A stretch of DNA of 64,000 nt, taken from Clostridium sp. MSJ-8. Lineage in GTDB: Bacteria > Bacillota > Clostridia > Clostridiales > Clostridiaceae. Position numbers and translations under genes: made by a program. The notes under the pieces are model-generated. The model did no database searches. It was not told the DNA's origin and worked only from the letters and a program-made list of their open reading frames with translations. The stretch lies in the NCBI RefSeq assembly GCF_018918325.1, contig NZ_JAHLQH010000023.1, forward strand, positions 17,273-81,272, written 5' to 3'. Positions 1 to 6,901 of the stretch are shown in pieces (the stretch's first letter is position 1; each line of letters begins with the position of its first letter).

Positions 1-1
1 T

Positions 2-505
2 AAGGTTGTAGATGCAGTAAAGTCAGGGGCTATTAAAAAGTTCGTAGTAATGGCAGGATGTGATGGTAGAGCTAAGTCAAGAAATTACTATAGTGACTTT
101 GCAAAAGCGTTACCAAATGATACAGTTATATTAACTGCAGGTTGTGCAAAATATAAATATAACAAGCTAAATTTAGGAGATATTGGCGGAATTCCTAGAG
201 TTTTAGATGCAGGACAATGTAATGATTCTTATTCATTAGTTTTAATTGCACTAAAGTTACAAGAAGCTTTTGGATTAAAAGATGTAAATGAACTTCCTAT
301 AGCATATAATATAGCGTGGTATGAACAAAAAGCAGTGATAGTGTTATTATCATTATTACATTTAAATGTAAAGAATATTCACCTAGGACCAACACTTCCA
401 GCATTTTTATCAAAGAATGTAGTTAATGTTTTAGTGGAGAATTTTGGAATAAGTGGAATATCAACAGTAGAAGATGATATGAAGATATTTGGGATACAAA
501 AGTAA
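2..505 (+). CDS. hcp: Hybrid cluster protein / hydroxylamine reductase, C-terminal part (5' truncated by window)
   Basis: The frame is open from base 2, so this is the last ~167 codons of a longer gene, not a complete small protein. The visible part carries the typical C-terminal cluster ligands of Hcp: Cys in MAGCDGR, Cys in TAGCAKY, Cys in DAGQCNDSY and the Glu of NIAWYEQKA, all of which bind the hybrid Fe-S-O cluster. Known Hcp proteins are cytoplasmic and reduce hydroxylamine or nitric oxide during nitrosative stress. The stop codon TAA (503-505) is directly abutted by an arm of the intergenic repeat family. A Crp/Fnr-type regulator lies at the far end of the window, but nothing in the sequence links the two. 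Confidence 0.93.
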   Translation, partial: KVVDAVKSGAIKKFVVMAGCDGRAKSRNYYSDFAKALPNDTVILTAGCAKYKYNKLNLGDIGGIPRVLDAGQCNDSYSLVLIALKLQEAFGLKDVNELPIAYNIAWYEQKAVIVLLSLLHLNVKNIHLGPTLPAFLSKNVVNVLVENFGISGISTVEDDMKIFGIQK

Positions 506-650
506 AATCCAATGTTATTCGTATTTGATTAATATTAAGTTTATAATTAGTATCAATATTATATGTTTTCATAAATAGCATAACTTCATTAAGGATTTCT
601 AACTATAAAAAAATTAAGGTATTATTGTTAGATAACTTATATTTTGCAAT
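505..650. repeat. Left half of an extended-type intergenic repeat element
   Basis: This segment closely matches 21097-21213, the left arm of the extended element in the second composite locus. It includes the TCCAATGTTATT end, the TTTATAATTAGTATCAATAT stretch and the junction AAAAAAATTAAGG. It stops at the hairpin centre and is followed by ~25 unrelated bases, so only one arm remains. It begins at the hcp stop codon. Confidence 0.75.
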
Positions 651-862
651 AATTAATATCAAAATTATATGTTTAAGTAAATAATATAATATCATTAAGT
701 ATTTACTAATATAATAAAAAAGAGTAAAGATCCCTAAATACTATAAACTCGCTAAAGCTCAGACAGTATAGTATTTTTAACGGGATCTTTACTTTTTTAT
801 TATAAGAAATACTAAATTCTATTATAGATAATTTACTTAAATCAATAATTTGATATTAATTA
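651..862. repeat. Intergenic hairpin repeat, copy A (standard form)
   Basis: Outer arms ATTAATATCAAAATTAT (from 651) and AATTTGATATTAAT (to 861) are inverted. The core is a long hairpin: AAAAAAGAGTAAAGATCCC on the left (about 716-734) pairs with GGGATCTTTACTTTTTT on the right (782-798). The loop contains ACTCGCTAAAGCTCAGACAG, which resembles loops of the other copies. The stem sequence differs from other copies but keeps pairing. Lying 3' of hcp, it could act as a terminator. Other copies: 4979-5150, 21050-21432, 40583-40663, 58999-59158. Confidence 0.8.
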
Positions 863-1165
863 ACTAAAAAAATAAGTAATCAAAAATAAATAAATTCAAT
901 AATTATTTTAAGTAAGAATTACTGAAGACATAAGATACTTGTAATAATATAGATACACTAAAAACAACCATAACGCTTAAATAATTAAAATATAATAAGC
1001 TTAGTGGAAGTAACCATTATTGTTAAGGTTAGAATTATAGTAGATATAGAATGATATAACCATGAAGAATTAAAGATTAGTATAAATAATATGGAACAAT
1101 AGGTTACTGAACTAATGCTATTATATTTTAAATATATGTATAGAAAATATTCATAATACCAAGTA
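863..1165. repeat. Conserved tail block upstream of the mgtC-like gene
   Basis: About 300 bases closely matching 21433-21715. Shared landmarks include AAGAATTACTGAAGACATAA, AATATAATAAGCTTAGTGG and AAGTAACCATTATTGTTAAG. It contains the alternating segments TAACC (1011-1015), GGTTA (1027-1031), TAACC (1057-1061), GGTTA (1102-1106), in the same order as the other copy. It has no good open frame. It could be a structured leader RNA or part of the mobile repeat. Together with the two preceding entries it fills the 697-base gap between hcp and the next gene. Confidence 0.7.
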
Positions 1166-1202
1166 TAATATTACTATAAAATTTGGAGGAAAGAGTGAGA
1201 GT

Positions 1203-1904
1203 ATGGAAGGATTTAGAGAGTTCAGTAACTACATTCATGACTTAAATTCAGTATCAATAACAATAAGACTTCTTATGGCAATTTTATGTGGAGGAATTAT
1301 TGGACTTGAAAGAGGAAGGAAAGGACAGGCAGCAGGATGTAGAACCCACATGTTAGTATGTATTGCTTCAGCCCTTGTAATGATGACTAATATATATATA
1401 GTTCAAGAGTATAGTCCTAATTCTGATCCATCTAGAATAGGAGCACAAGTAGTTAGTGGAATAGGTTTTTTAGGTGCAGGAACTATAATGGTAACTAGTA
1501 AGAATCAGATAAGAGGATTAACTACAGCAGCTGGATTATGGGCTTCTGCATGTATGGGATTAGCAATAGGTGTTGGTTTCTATAAATTAGCAATAATAGG
1601 AAACTTGTGTATTTTTGCAGTTATTGCTATATTGAATAAATTTGATAGAAAAGTATATGGTAAGTCTAGACAGATAGATGCTTATGTAGAGTTTGAAGAT
1701 TCACATGTGTTATCTGAAATTGTTGCATATGCTAGAGAAAGAGATTATACTATAAGGAATATTCAAGTAATAAAAAATAAAGCTGTAGATATTACTAAGA
1801 TAGGTGCTATTTTGTCATTGAAAACAAAAGATAAAGTTGACCATTCATTAGTTATTGCTGATTTAAGTGAATTAACAGGAGTTTGTTATATTGAAGAAGT
1901 ATAG
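1203..1904 (+). CDS. MgtC/SapB family membrane protein
   Basis: The 233-residue protein has the MgtC signature GGIIGLERGRKGQAAGCRTH near residues 30-50, then several hydrophobic helices up to about residue 145, including VVSGIGFLGAGTIM and GLTTAAGLWASACMGLAIG. A soluble C-terminal domain of ~80 residues follows, as in longer family members where it is ACT-like. MgtC-type proteins sit in the cytoplasmic membrane and are linked to growth at low magnesium and to inhibition of F-type ATPase in some pathogens; whether this clostridial member does either is unknown. The start at 1203 follows TTTGGAGGAAAGAG. It is preceded by the conserved tail block that also precedes ridA. Confidence 0.88.
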   Translation: MEGFREFSNYIHDLNSVSITIRLLMAILCGGIIGLERGRKGQAAGCRTHMLVCIASALVMMTNIYIVQEYSPNSDPSRIGAQVVSGIGFLGAGTIMVTSKNQIRGLTTAAGLWASACMGLAIGVGFYKLAIIGNLCIFAVIAILNKFDRKVYGKSRQIDAYVEFEDSHVLSEIVAYARERDYTIRNIQVIKNKAVDITKIGAILSLKTKDKVDHSLVIADLSELTGVCYIEEV

Positions 1905-2021
1905 TAATATATAATTACAAAAAAAGTATAAAGAATTAAAAAAAAATAGACGATAATAGTAGTACATAAAGCATAAATAATGCTTATATATAGTAAAATA
2001 AAAAGAAAGAGAGATAAAAAA

Positions 2022-2255
2022 ATGAGAGCAGTTTACAGAAACCCAAAGGAATTAGCAACAGCAGTAAAGGATATAGTAGATTTATATCAAGATGATTTAA
2101 TGAGTTATGAAAAATTATCAGATAAGATAGTAAGAATTTCAGAAGCCAATACTGATAGATTTTATAAAAATGGAAAGATAGATTCAAAATTAGCTACTGT
2201 ATTAGGTACAGAAAGATTAGAAATAATTAATGATATTCTTAAACAAGCAAAATAA
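2022..2255 (+). CDS. Small conserved-looking cytoplasmic protein (77 aa)
   Basis: I chose the ATG at 2022 (MRAVYRNPKELATAVKDIV) because the frame upstream of it is low-complexity Lys/Arg and lacks a ribosome binding site, while AAAGAGAGAT lies just before 2022. The protein is highly charged, predicted helical, with no signal peptide or membrane segment. It looks like a member of a family of short clostridial proteins, but I cannot name a function. A hairpin terminator follows immediately. The next small gene has a very similar upstream GAGAGATA context. Confidence 0.6.
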   Translation: MRAVYRNPKELATAVKDIVDLYQDDLMSYEKLSDKIVRISEANTDRFYKNGKIDSKLATVLGTERLEIINDILKQAK

Positions 2256-2257
2256 GG

Positions 2258-2288
2258 ATATGGAGGTAATAAAAACCTCCATATTTCT
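2258..2288 (+). terminator. Hairpin terminator
   Basis: ATATGGAGG (2258-2266) pairs with CCTCCATAT (2276-2284), followed by a weak T-rich stretch. It lies three bases after the stop of the preceding small gene. Confidence 0.7.
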
Positions 2289-2388
2289 ATAAAACAATAT
2301 TTGAAAAAATAAATATTGTGATATAATAAATGTGTACATGTTATTGAGAAAATGCATATACTATAATATAAGAAGGGAGAGAGAGATA

Positions 2389-2538
2389 ATGGCAGTTAGA
2401 GATTATAGAGAAATGTATATTAGTACAATATTAACCATGAGTAAAAATAATCAAAATGGTAATATGATTGATAGATCATATTTAGCAAAATTATCTTTTG
2501 ATGAATTAAAGGAATTAGCTGAAAAACTTAAAAGATAA
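2389..2538 (+). CDS. Small hypothetical protein (49 aa)
   Basis: The start at 2389 (MAVRDYREMYISTILTMSKN) has the strong site AGAAGGGAGAGAG directly upstream; the frame extends further 5' but without a ribosome binding site. The product is charged and helical, ending SFDELKELAEKLKR, which resembles a short helix-turn-helix or dimerisation tail. I do not recognise the family. The similar spacing and leader to the preceding 77-residue gene suggest both are short independent units, each closed by its own terminator. Confidence 0.55.
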   Translation: MAVRDYREMYISTILTMSKNNQNGNMIDRSYLAKLSFDELKELAEKLKR

Positions 2539-2556
2539 TTTTAGAAAGGAGAGATC

Positions 2557-2580
2557 ATGGATTCTCAAGAATTTAATTAG
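2557..2580 (+). other. Seven-codon mini-ORF (MDSQEFN) with a strong Shine-Dalgarno
   Basis: An ATG at 2557 is preceded by GAAAGGAGAGATC, as good as any ribosome site nearby, but the frame stops after seven codons (TAG 2578-2580), one base before the terminator stem. It may be a decayed gene, a leader peptide or chance. Confidence 0.3.
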
Positions 2581-2622
2581 AAGAGAGTAGCAGGAAAGTA
2601 TATTTAGCTACTCTCTTTTTTT
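2581..2622 (+). terminator. Hairpin terminator
   Basis: AGAGAGTAGC (from 2582) pairs with GCTACTCTCT (2607-2616), followed by a run of T to 2622. It separates the small-protein genes from the hydrolase. Confidence 0.85.
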
Positions 2623-2677
2623 ACTTTAATAGAAAATTATATTAAATTTTCAATATACATTTGAAAGAGAGGTAGAA

Positions 2678-3583
2678 ATGGTTATACTAATTATAGTTTT
2701 AGTAATCTTTTTAATTACGTTTTTATTAGGGGAGCTTGCGTTTTATAGGAGTTTTTCAATTCACAAGAGAACTGAAGAAGAAGCATATGAATATTTAACT
2801 AGAAAGAAATTGTTAGACAAAGATATATATGATGAAGTGGAATTTGAAGAAGTTGAAATAGAATCTTTTGATAAATTGATTTTAAAAGGTTTTTATGTTG
2901 AAGGAAGATCAAAAAACAAATATATTATACTAGTTCACGGATTTAAAGATAATCATCATGTTCAGATGCCATTTGTTAGAATGTTTCTAAAGGAAGGATT
3001 TAATGTATTATTAGTAGATGAAAGAAGTCATGGAGATAGTGAAGGTAAATATCCTACTTATGGCTATTATGAAAAGTTAGATTTAGATAGATGGATTGAA
3101 TATTTGTATAATAGAAATGATAATAAGGATATTATATTAGGACTTCATGGTGTATCTATGGGAGCGGCTACAGTTCTTATATGTGGAAGTAATAATGAGA
3201 AAGTAAATTTTATTATTGAAGATTGTGGGTATAGTGACTGTACTGAAGAAATGTTGTTCCAGATAGGAAAAGCAGTTAGAGGATTTAAAATTTTTGTATA
3301 TATTGCACTTAAAATTAAAGCAAAATTAAGAGCAAAGATAAATATTTCTGATATAAAACCTATAGAGGAAATAAAGAAAACATCTAAACCTATTTTATTC
3401 ATACATGGAGATAAGGATACAGTTGTACCTTGTAATATGGCAATAGATATGTATAATGCTCATAACAATCTTAATGATAGGTTATTAATTGTAAAAGGTG
3501 CAGAGCATATATGTTCCTATGCAGTTGATAGAAAAAAATACGAAAAAGAAGTACATGCTTTTATACAACAATGTATAAATTAG
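2678..3583 (+). CDS. Alpha/beta hydrolase, membrane-anchored
   Basis: The 301-residue protein starts with a hydrophobic segment (about residues 2-22), then a typical alpha/beta hydrolase: oxyanion motif VHGFKDN near residue 87, nucleophile elbow GVSMGA with Ser160, catalytic acid in HGDKDTVVP (Asp247) and His277 in GAEH. All three triad residues are present, so it should be active as an esterase, lipase or peptidase; substrate cannot be predicted. Such proteins of about 300 residues are common in clostridia. The start is preceded by GAAAGAGAGGTAGAA. Two membrane or stress-type genes follow closely on the same strand. Confidence 0.88.
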   Translation: MVILIIVLVIFLITFLLGELAFYRSFSIHKRTEEEAYEYLTRKKLLDKDIYDEVEFEEVEIESFDKLILKGFYVEGRSKNKYIILVHGFKDNHHVQMPFVRMFLKEGFNVLLVDERSHGDSEGKYPTYGYYEKLDLDRWIEYLYNRNDNKDIILGLHGVSMGAATVLICGSNNEKVNFIIEDCGYSDCTEEMLFQIGKAVRGFKIFVYIALKIKAKLRAKINISDIKPIEEIKKTSKPILFIHGDKDTVVPCNMAIDMYNAHNNLNDRLLIVKGAEHICSYAVDRKKYEKEVHAFIQQCIN

Positions 3584-3617
3584 TTTATTAATATCATGAT
3601 GAATAGGATGTGATATA

Positions 3618-3836
3618 ATGAAAAAGAAAATGATTGCACCAATAGTGATAGGGTTATTGATAATAATTTATTATTTGATAATTGCATTAATTATTATATT
3701 TACTGATATTTTAATGATTATTAAAGTTATTATAGGTGGGGGATCTTGCATTTTAGCACTAGCTATGATTTCTGTAGTGAAATCTAGAATAAAAGAAATT
3801 AAGAGAGGTGAAGAAGATGATCTTAGTAAATACTGA
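3618..3836 (+). CDS. Small membrane protein, two predicted helices (72 aa)
   Basis: The product has two hydrophobic segments (about residues 5-32 and 35-50) and a charged C-terminus KSRIKEIKRGEEDDLSKY. The start is preceded by TAGGATGTGATATA. The 3' end overlaps the start of the YbjQ-family gene by 20 bases, so the two are probably translationally coupled. I do not recognise the family. The overlap suggests it delivers or anchors something linked with the YbjQ protein, but that is inference. Confidence 0.7.
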   Translation: MKKKMIAPIVIGLLIIIYYLIIALIIIFTDILMIIKVIIGGGSCILALAMISVVKSRIKEIKRGEEDDLSKY

Positions 3837-4128
3837 TTATATTTCAGGAAAAGAATTAGAAATGTTATCTTTAGTAAAAGGAAGTACTATTCAATCTAAG
3901 AATTTAGGAAGAGATATTATGAGTGGATTCAAGAGTATGGTTGGCGGTGAATTAGAAAGTTATAATACCATGATGAATGAAGCAAGAGCATTAGCAACTA
4001 AGCGTATGGTGAAGGAAGCAGAAGAGTTAGGAGCTGATGCTGTAGTTAATATTCGTTATGCATCATCAGCAATTATGCAAGGCGCAGCTGAAGTTATTGC
4101 TTATGGTACAGCTGTTAAGTTTAAATAA
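3817..4128 (+). CDS. YbjQ / UPF0145 family protein
   Basis: The product of about 103 residues matches the YbjQ family (DUF74, sometimes called putative heavy-metal binding): the central GELESYNTMMNEARALATKR, then EAEELGADAVVNIRY and a final AYGTAVKF are the family hallmarks. Members form pentamers; the biochemical role is unknown. I chose ATG 3817 (MILVNTDYISGKE) over GTG 3808, because AAGAGAGGTG makes a good ribosome site for the ATG. It overlaps the upstream small membrane protein gene. Confidence 0.85.
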   Translation: MILVNTDYISGKELEMLSLVKGSTIQSKNLGRDIMSGFKSMVGGELESYNTMMNEARALATKRMVKEAEELGADAVVNIRYASSAIMQGAAEVIAYGTAVKFK

Positions 4129-4165
4129 TTTTAAATTCTGAATAATTTACTATATAGAAAAAAAC

Positions 4166-4195
4166 TTGATATATAACTAAATAATATAGTATAAT
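4166..4195 (+). promoter_or_regulatory. Sigma-A type promoter for a short leader RNA
   Basis: TTGATA (4166-4171), an 18-base spacer, then TATAAT (4190-4195). Transcription would start near 4202 and meet a very strong terminator within ~60 bases. Confidence 0.65.
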
Positions 4196-4222
4196 AAGGA
4201 TAATTAATGGTAGTTAACCGCG

Positions 4223-4263
4223 AGAGCAAGGTGAAACGAAAGTTTACACCTTGCTCTTTTTTT
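4223..4263 (+). terminator. Strong terminator inside the leader of the DUF2798 gene
   Basis: AGAGCAAGGTG (4223-4233) pairs with CACCTTGCTCT (4247-4257). The stem extends inward through AAAC/GTTT to a GAAA loop and is followed by seven T. It lies after a good promoter and before the next start codon, so it may be an attenuator instead of the end of the upstream gene. Confidence 0.85.
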
Positions 4264-4314
4264 GTGTATAGGGTTAGCTACTTAATATAATTATTTTTAG
4301 GAGGAATGTTTTTT

Positions 4315-4782
4315 ATGCCAAAGACAAGAGTACAAGAAACAATATTTACTATTATGATGGTTTTGATTATGGTGTATGGAATGATATGCTATAATGCATC
4401 TATAGCAATGGAAGGAATGAGTAATAAAGTATTTATAGCAGCTTTAAAAGAATTACCTATCATGGCTTGTGTAGCCTTTTTATTAGATACATTTATTGCA
4501 GGACCTATAGCGAAAAAGAAAACTTTTAAAATTTTTAATCCAAAAGAAACTAAAGGAATTGTAATAATATTATCTATATCAGTATTTTCTATATGCATTA
4601 TGTGCCCACTTATGAGTTTAGTTGCAACAATTTTTATAAAAGGAATGGTTAATAGTGAGGTTATTTCAGTATGGCTTCAAACAACAGTGTTAAATTTTCC
4701 TATGGCATTCTTTTTGCAACTATTTGCAGTAGGACCATTAGTGAGATTTATTTTTGGAAAAATATTTAAAGAAAATAATTAA
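4315..4782 (+). CDS. DUF2798 family membrane protein
   Basis: The protein (about 155 residues) has four hydrophobic segments arranged as two repeats, each containing a phrase of the type PIMACVAFLLDTFIAGPIA or FPMAFFLQLFAVGPLVRFIF, which matches the duplicated DUF2798 unit. Function is unknown; members are small inner-membrane proteins. The second ATG (4315, MPKTRVQETIF) is preferred because AGGAGG at 4299-4304 is at a proper distance from it but only one base from ATG 4306. It is preceded by a promoter plus terminator leader, so expression may be controlled by attenuation. Confidence 0.8.
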   Translation: MPKTRVQETIFTIMMVLIMVYGMICYNASIAMEGMSNKVFIAALKELPIMACVAFLLDTFIAGPIAKKKTFKIFNPKETKGIVIILSISVFSICIMCPLMSLVATIFIKGMVNSEVISVWLQTTVLNFPMAFFLQLFAVGPLVRFIFGKIFKENN

Positions 4783-4876
4783 TTTTAATGCTAAAAGGAA
4801 AAAAACAAGAATAAAGTTTACAGCAATAGATATATAATGGTATAATTATGAAAAAAATATATAAGAAGGTAGAAAA

Positions 4877-4957
4877 GTGAAAAAAGGGGCAAATATTCAA
4901 ATAGAAAAGAATGATAATAGGTATATTATTGTTGAGGTAATGCATAAAGTTGCTTAA
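4877..4957 (+). CDS. Possible 26-residue peptide gene (GTG start)
   Basis: A GTG at 4877 follows AGAAGGTAGAAAA and opens a short frame reading KKGANIQIEKNDNRYIIVEV and ending at 4957. It ends just before repeat copy B. The sequence has a plausible beta-strand pattern but no recognised family; it may be the remnant of a gene cut by the repeat. Confidence 0.25.
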   Translation: MKKGANIQIEKNDNRYIIVEVMHKVA

Positions 4958-4978
4958 AAGTATTAAGTACTTCAATTA

Positions 4979-5150
4979 TTAATATAAAGGGTATATGTTC
5001 TAAGTAAATAACATAATATCATTAAATGTTTTTTTATATGAAAATTAAGTTGGTTAAATGTTATAAATGTACTAAAGATCCAATGTTATAACATTTTAAT
5101 TCTAACTTAATTTTTTATTTTATAGAAAATTATATTAATTGAATTAATGT
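4979..5150. repeat. Intergenic hairpin repeat, copy B
   Basis: The left arm reads TAAGTAAATAACATAATATC then ATTAAATG, as in the other copies. The core stem AAAATTAAGTTGGTTAAATG (from 5041) pairs with TATAACATTTTAATTCTAAC and CTTAATTTT (5087-5114). The loop contains ACTAAAG, as in the other copies. It lies between the DUF2798 gene and tRNA-Glu. Confidence 0.8.
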
Positions 5151-5227
5151 TGGTATATTTAAATTTTATTCTTTGTATAAGTGTAAAAATGGTGTGGAAT
5201 TTATGAAATGAATTAAGAGTGGTAAAA

Positions 5228-5270
5228 ATAAAAAACCTTCAGACTAGCACATACGCTAAGCATGAAGGTT
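5228..5270 (-). terminator. Terminator of the tRNA-Glu transcript
   Basis: Read on the minus strand, AACCTTCA (5270-5263) pairs with TGAAGGTT (5241-5234) and is followed by T residues (5233-5228). Confidence 0.8.
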
Positions 5271-5272
5271 AA

Positions 5273-5347
5273 TGGTAGTCCATAGGGGAGTCGAACCCCT
5301 GATTCCACCGTGAGAGGGTGGCGTCTTGACCACTTGACCAATGGACC
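5273..5347 (-). tRNA. tRNA-Glu (anticodon CTC), CCA encoded
   Basis: On the minus strand the gene starts GGTCCAT and ends ATGGACTACCA, forming a 7-bp acceptor stem with a G-T first pair and an encoded CCA. The anticodon arm is CCACC-CTCTCAC-GGTGG, giving anticodon CTC, which reads GAG. The T arm AGGGG-TTCGACT-CCCCT is canonical. It is a solitary tRNA gene with its own terminator. It is the rarer glutamate isoacceptor expected in an A+T-rich genome. Confidence 0.95.
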
Positions 5348-5656
5348 ACGAACAAGACATATAATATCATATACTATTATAAAAGTAAAGCATTATTTAA
5401 AAAAAATTAAAAAAATTAATTAGGAGGACATTAATTATTGTTTATGAATTAAGATATTGATATAATAATCTATTGAGTAAAGGTATAATATATTGGTTAT
5501 GTAATAAAATAATATTAGAGATTTTGTACATATAGCGGAAGTTACAACGCAGAATACATAATAATATGAAAGGAGAGAATTACATATATTTATGTAACAT
5601 TATAAATATTACCTAAAAAGATATTTATGATAATTATATGTAATAAAGGGAATAAG
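5348..5656. other. Intergenic region without a recognised gene
   Basis: A+T-rich spacer between tRNA-Glu (minus) and the surface-acetylation cluster (plus). It presumably holds promoters for both. A good ribosome site, AAAGGAGAG, at about 5571 is followed only by ATG-TAA (5593-5598), so no peptide is made there. No repeat copy or RNA family was recognised. Confidence 0.5.
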
Positions 5657-6430
5657 GTGAAGAAGATAGGAGTTTTATTTGTTGCACTGTTAGTGGGAAT
5701 CTTTTTTGTCAAAACATCAAGTAATAATGTAACTGTTACTACTAATCAAGAGACAAAGGATGGAATAAAGACAGTAAGTGAATTAGAGAAAAAAGATGTC
5801 TCCAAAGTTCAACAAAAATTTAACGAAAAAGAAGAGGAAAAAGCTAAAGAAGAACAAGAAAACAATAATGATAATAGTTCACAAGCATCAGGAAACAACT
5901 ATAAGGTGTTTTTTAAATCTACTGTATTTATGGGGGATTCATTAACTCAACCATTATCTTTGTACGGATTCTTAGATAATACATCAGTTGTGGCAGAAAA
6001 AGGTAGAAATATTGATAAAGCGTTAGGAGATTTAGATAGGGTAGTTAATTTATGCCCTAATACGGTTATAATGCTTTTTGGAATGAATGACTTGGGTTAT
6101 TATGACAATATTGAGGATTACATAACAAAATATAAGGAACTTGTAAGTGAGTTAAGAAAAAGAATTCCAGATGTGAAGTTAGCAATTTTATCACCAACTT
6201 ATATTACAGAACAAGCAGCACTTACAACTACCTTCTTATCAGCAGATAGAATAGATAAAGCAAATGAATTATTACAGGATATGTGCAAAAAAGAAAAAAT
6301 AACTTATATAGATATTAGAGATATTCAAGCTAACAATCCTAATATGTTTGAACCAGACGGAATTCATCTTGTAGGTTCATTTTATCCGTTAATGTTAGAT
6401 AAAATAATAAATGAAATGAAGGTGGATTAG
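5657..6430 (+). CDS. SGNH/GDSL-type esterase, membrane-anchored
   Basis: Family blocks are all visible: block I FMGDSLTQP with nucleophile Ser95, block III LFGMNDLG, and block V DGIHL with the Asp-His pair. The N-terminus KKIGVLFVALLVGIFFVKTS is a signal anchor, followed by a Glu/Lys/Asn-rich linker to about residue 75, so the catalytic domain is outside the cell. I prefer GTG 5657, which has AAAGGGA upstream, over ATG 5627. SGNH enzymes in such clusters remove or transfer acetyl groups on cell-surface polysaccharides. It is the first gene of a five-gene block with a DUF4358 lipoprotein, an MBOAT and a DHHW protein. Confidence 0.87.
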   Translation: MKKIGVLFVALLVGIFFVKTSSNNVTVTTNQETKDGIKTVSELEKKDVSKVQQKFNEKEEEKAKEEQENNNDNSSQASGNNYKVFFKSTVFMGDSLTQPLSLYGFLDNTSVVAEKGRNIDKALGDLDRVVNLCPNTVIMLFGMNDLGYYDNIEDYITKYKELVSELRKRIPDVKLAILSPTYITEQAALTTTFLSADRIDKANELLQDMCKKEKITYIDIRDIQANNPNMFEPDGIHLVGSFYPLMLDKIINEMKVD

Positions 6431-6889
6431 ATGAAAAGAAGGATATATATTAGTATAATGCTTCTAATTATAAGTATATTTATGGTGGGTTGTGGCTATA
6501 AGGATATATCAGTTAATAAAGAAGGAAAAAAACTTATTAAAATGACAGATGAAACAAAGTATGAAAAAGGTGATGATAAGTCATTAAAAAAATATTTTGG
6601 ACTTAATCCTGATGACTATGCAGAAGTATGCATATATGTTCCTAGTTCAAGCATGGAAGCAAGTGAACTGCTTATTATTAAGGTTAAAGATCAATCTCAA
6701 GTTGATACAATTGAAACTGCAATAGATAGTAGGATTCAGAAACAAAGTGATGGATTTAAGGATTATGCACCTGAGCAATATGGATTATTACAGAATTATG
6801 AAATTTCTACTAGAGGAAATTATGTATTCTATGTAGTAGGAAAAGATGCTTACGATATGAAAAAAGAATTTAAAAAATCAATATCATAG
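6431..6889 (+). CDS. DUF4358 lipoprotein
   Basis: The N-terminal signal ends in the lipobox FMVGC, so the mature protein is anchored on the outer face of the membrane through Cys21. The rest (about 130 residues) resembles DUF4358, with the phrase SSMEASELLIIKVKDQSQVD. DUF4358 lipoproteins commonly accompany MBOAT/DHHW acetylation genes in clostridia; their role is not established and may be scaffolding. The ATG directly follows the stop of the SGNH gene with no gap, which implies coupling. Confidence 0.8.
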   Translation: MKRRIYISIMLLIISIFMVGCGYKDISVNKEGKKLIKMTDETKYEKGDDKSLKKYFGLNPDDYAEVCIYVPSSSMEASELLIIKVKDQSQVDTIETAIDSRIQKQSDGFKDYAPEQYGLLQNYEISTRGNYVFYVVGKDAYDMKKEFKKSIS

Positions 6890-6901
6890 GAGAAGAAGAA
6901 G

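Noticed and set aside
1984..2187. Minus-strand frame opposite the 77-residue small gene
   Set aside because: Low-complexity Leu/Phe/Tyr translation of an A+T-rich antisense strand, with no ribosome site; the plus frame has normal composition.
5511..5600. Possible riboswitch before the SGNH gene (AGCGGAAGTTACAACGC and the following bases)
   Set aside because: I compared it with c-di-GMP and purine riboswitch patterns; the required conserved bases are absent.
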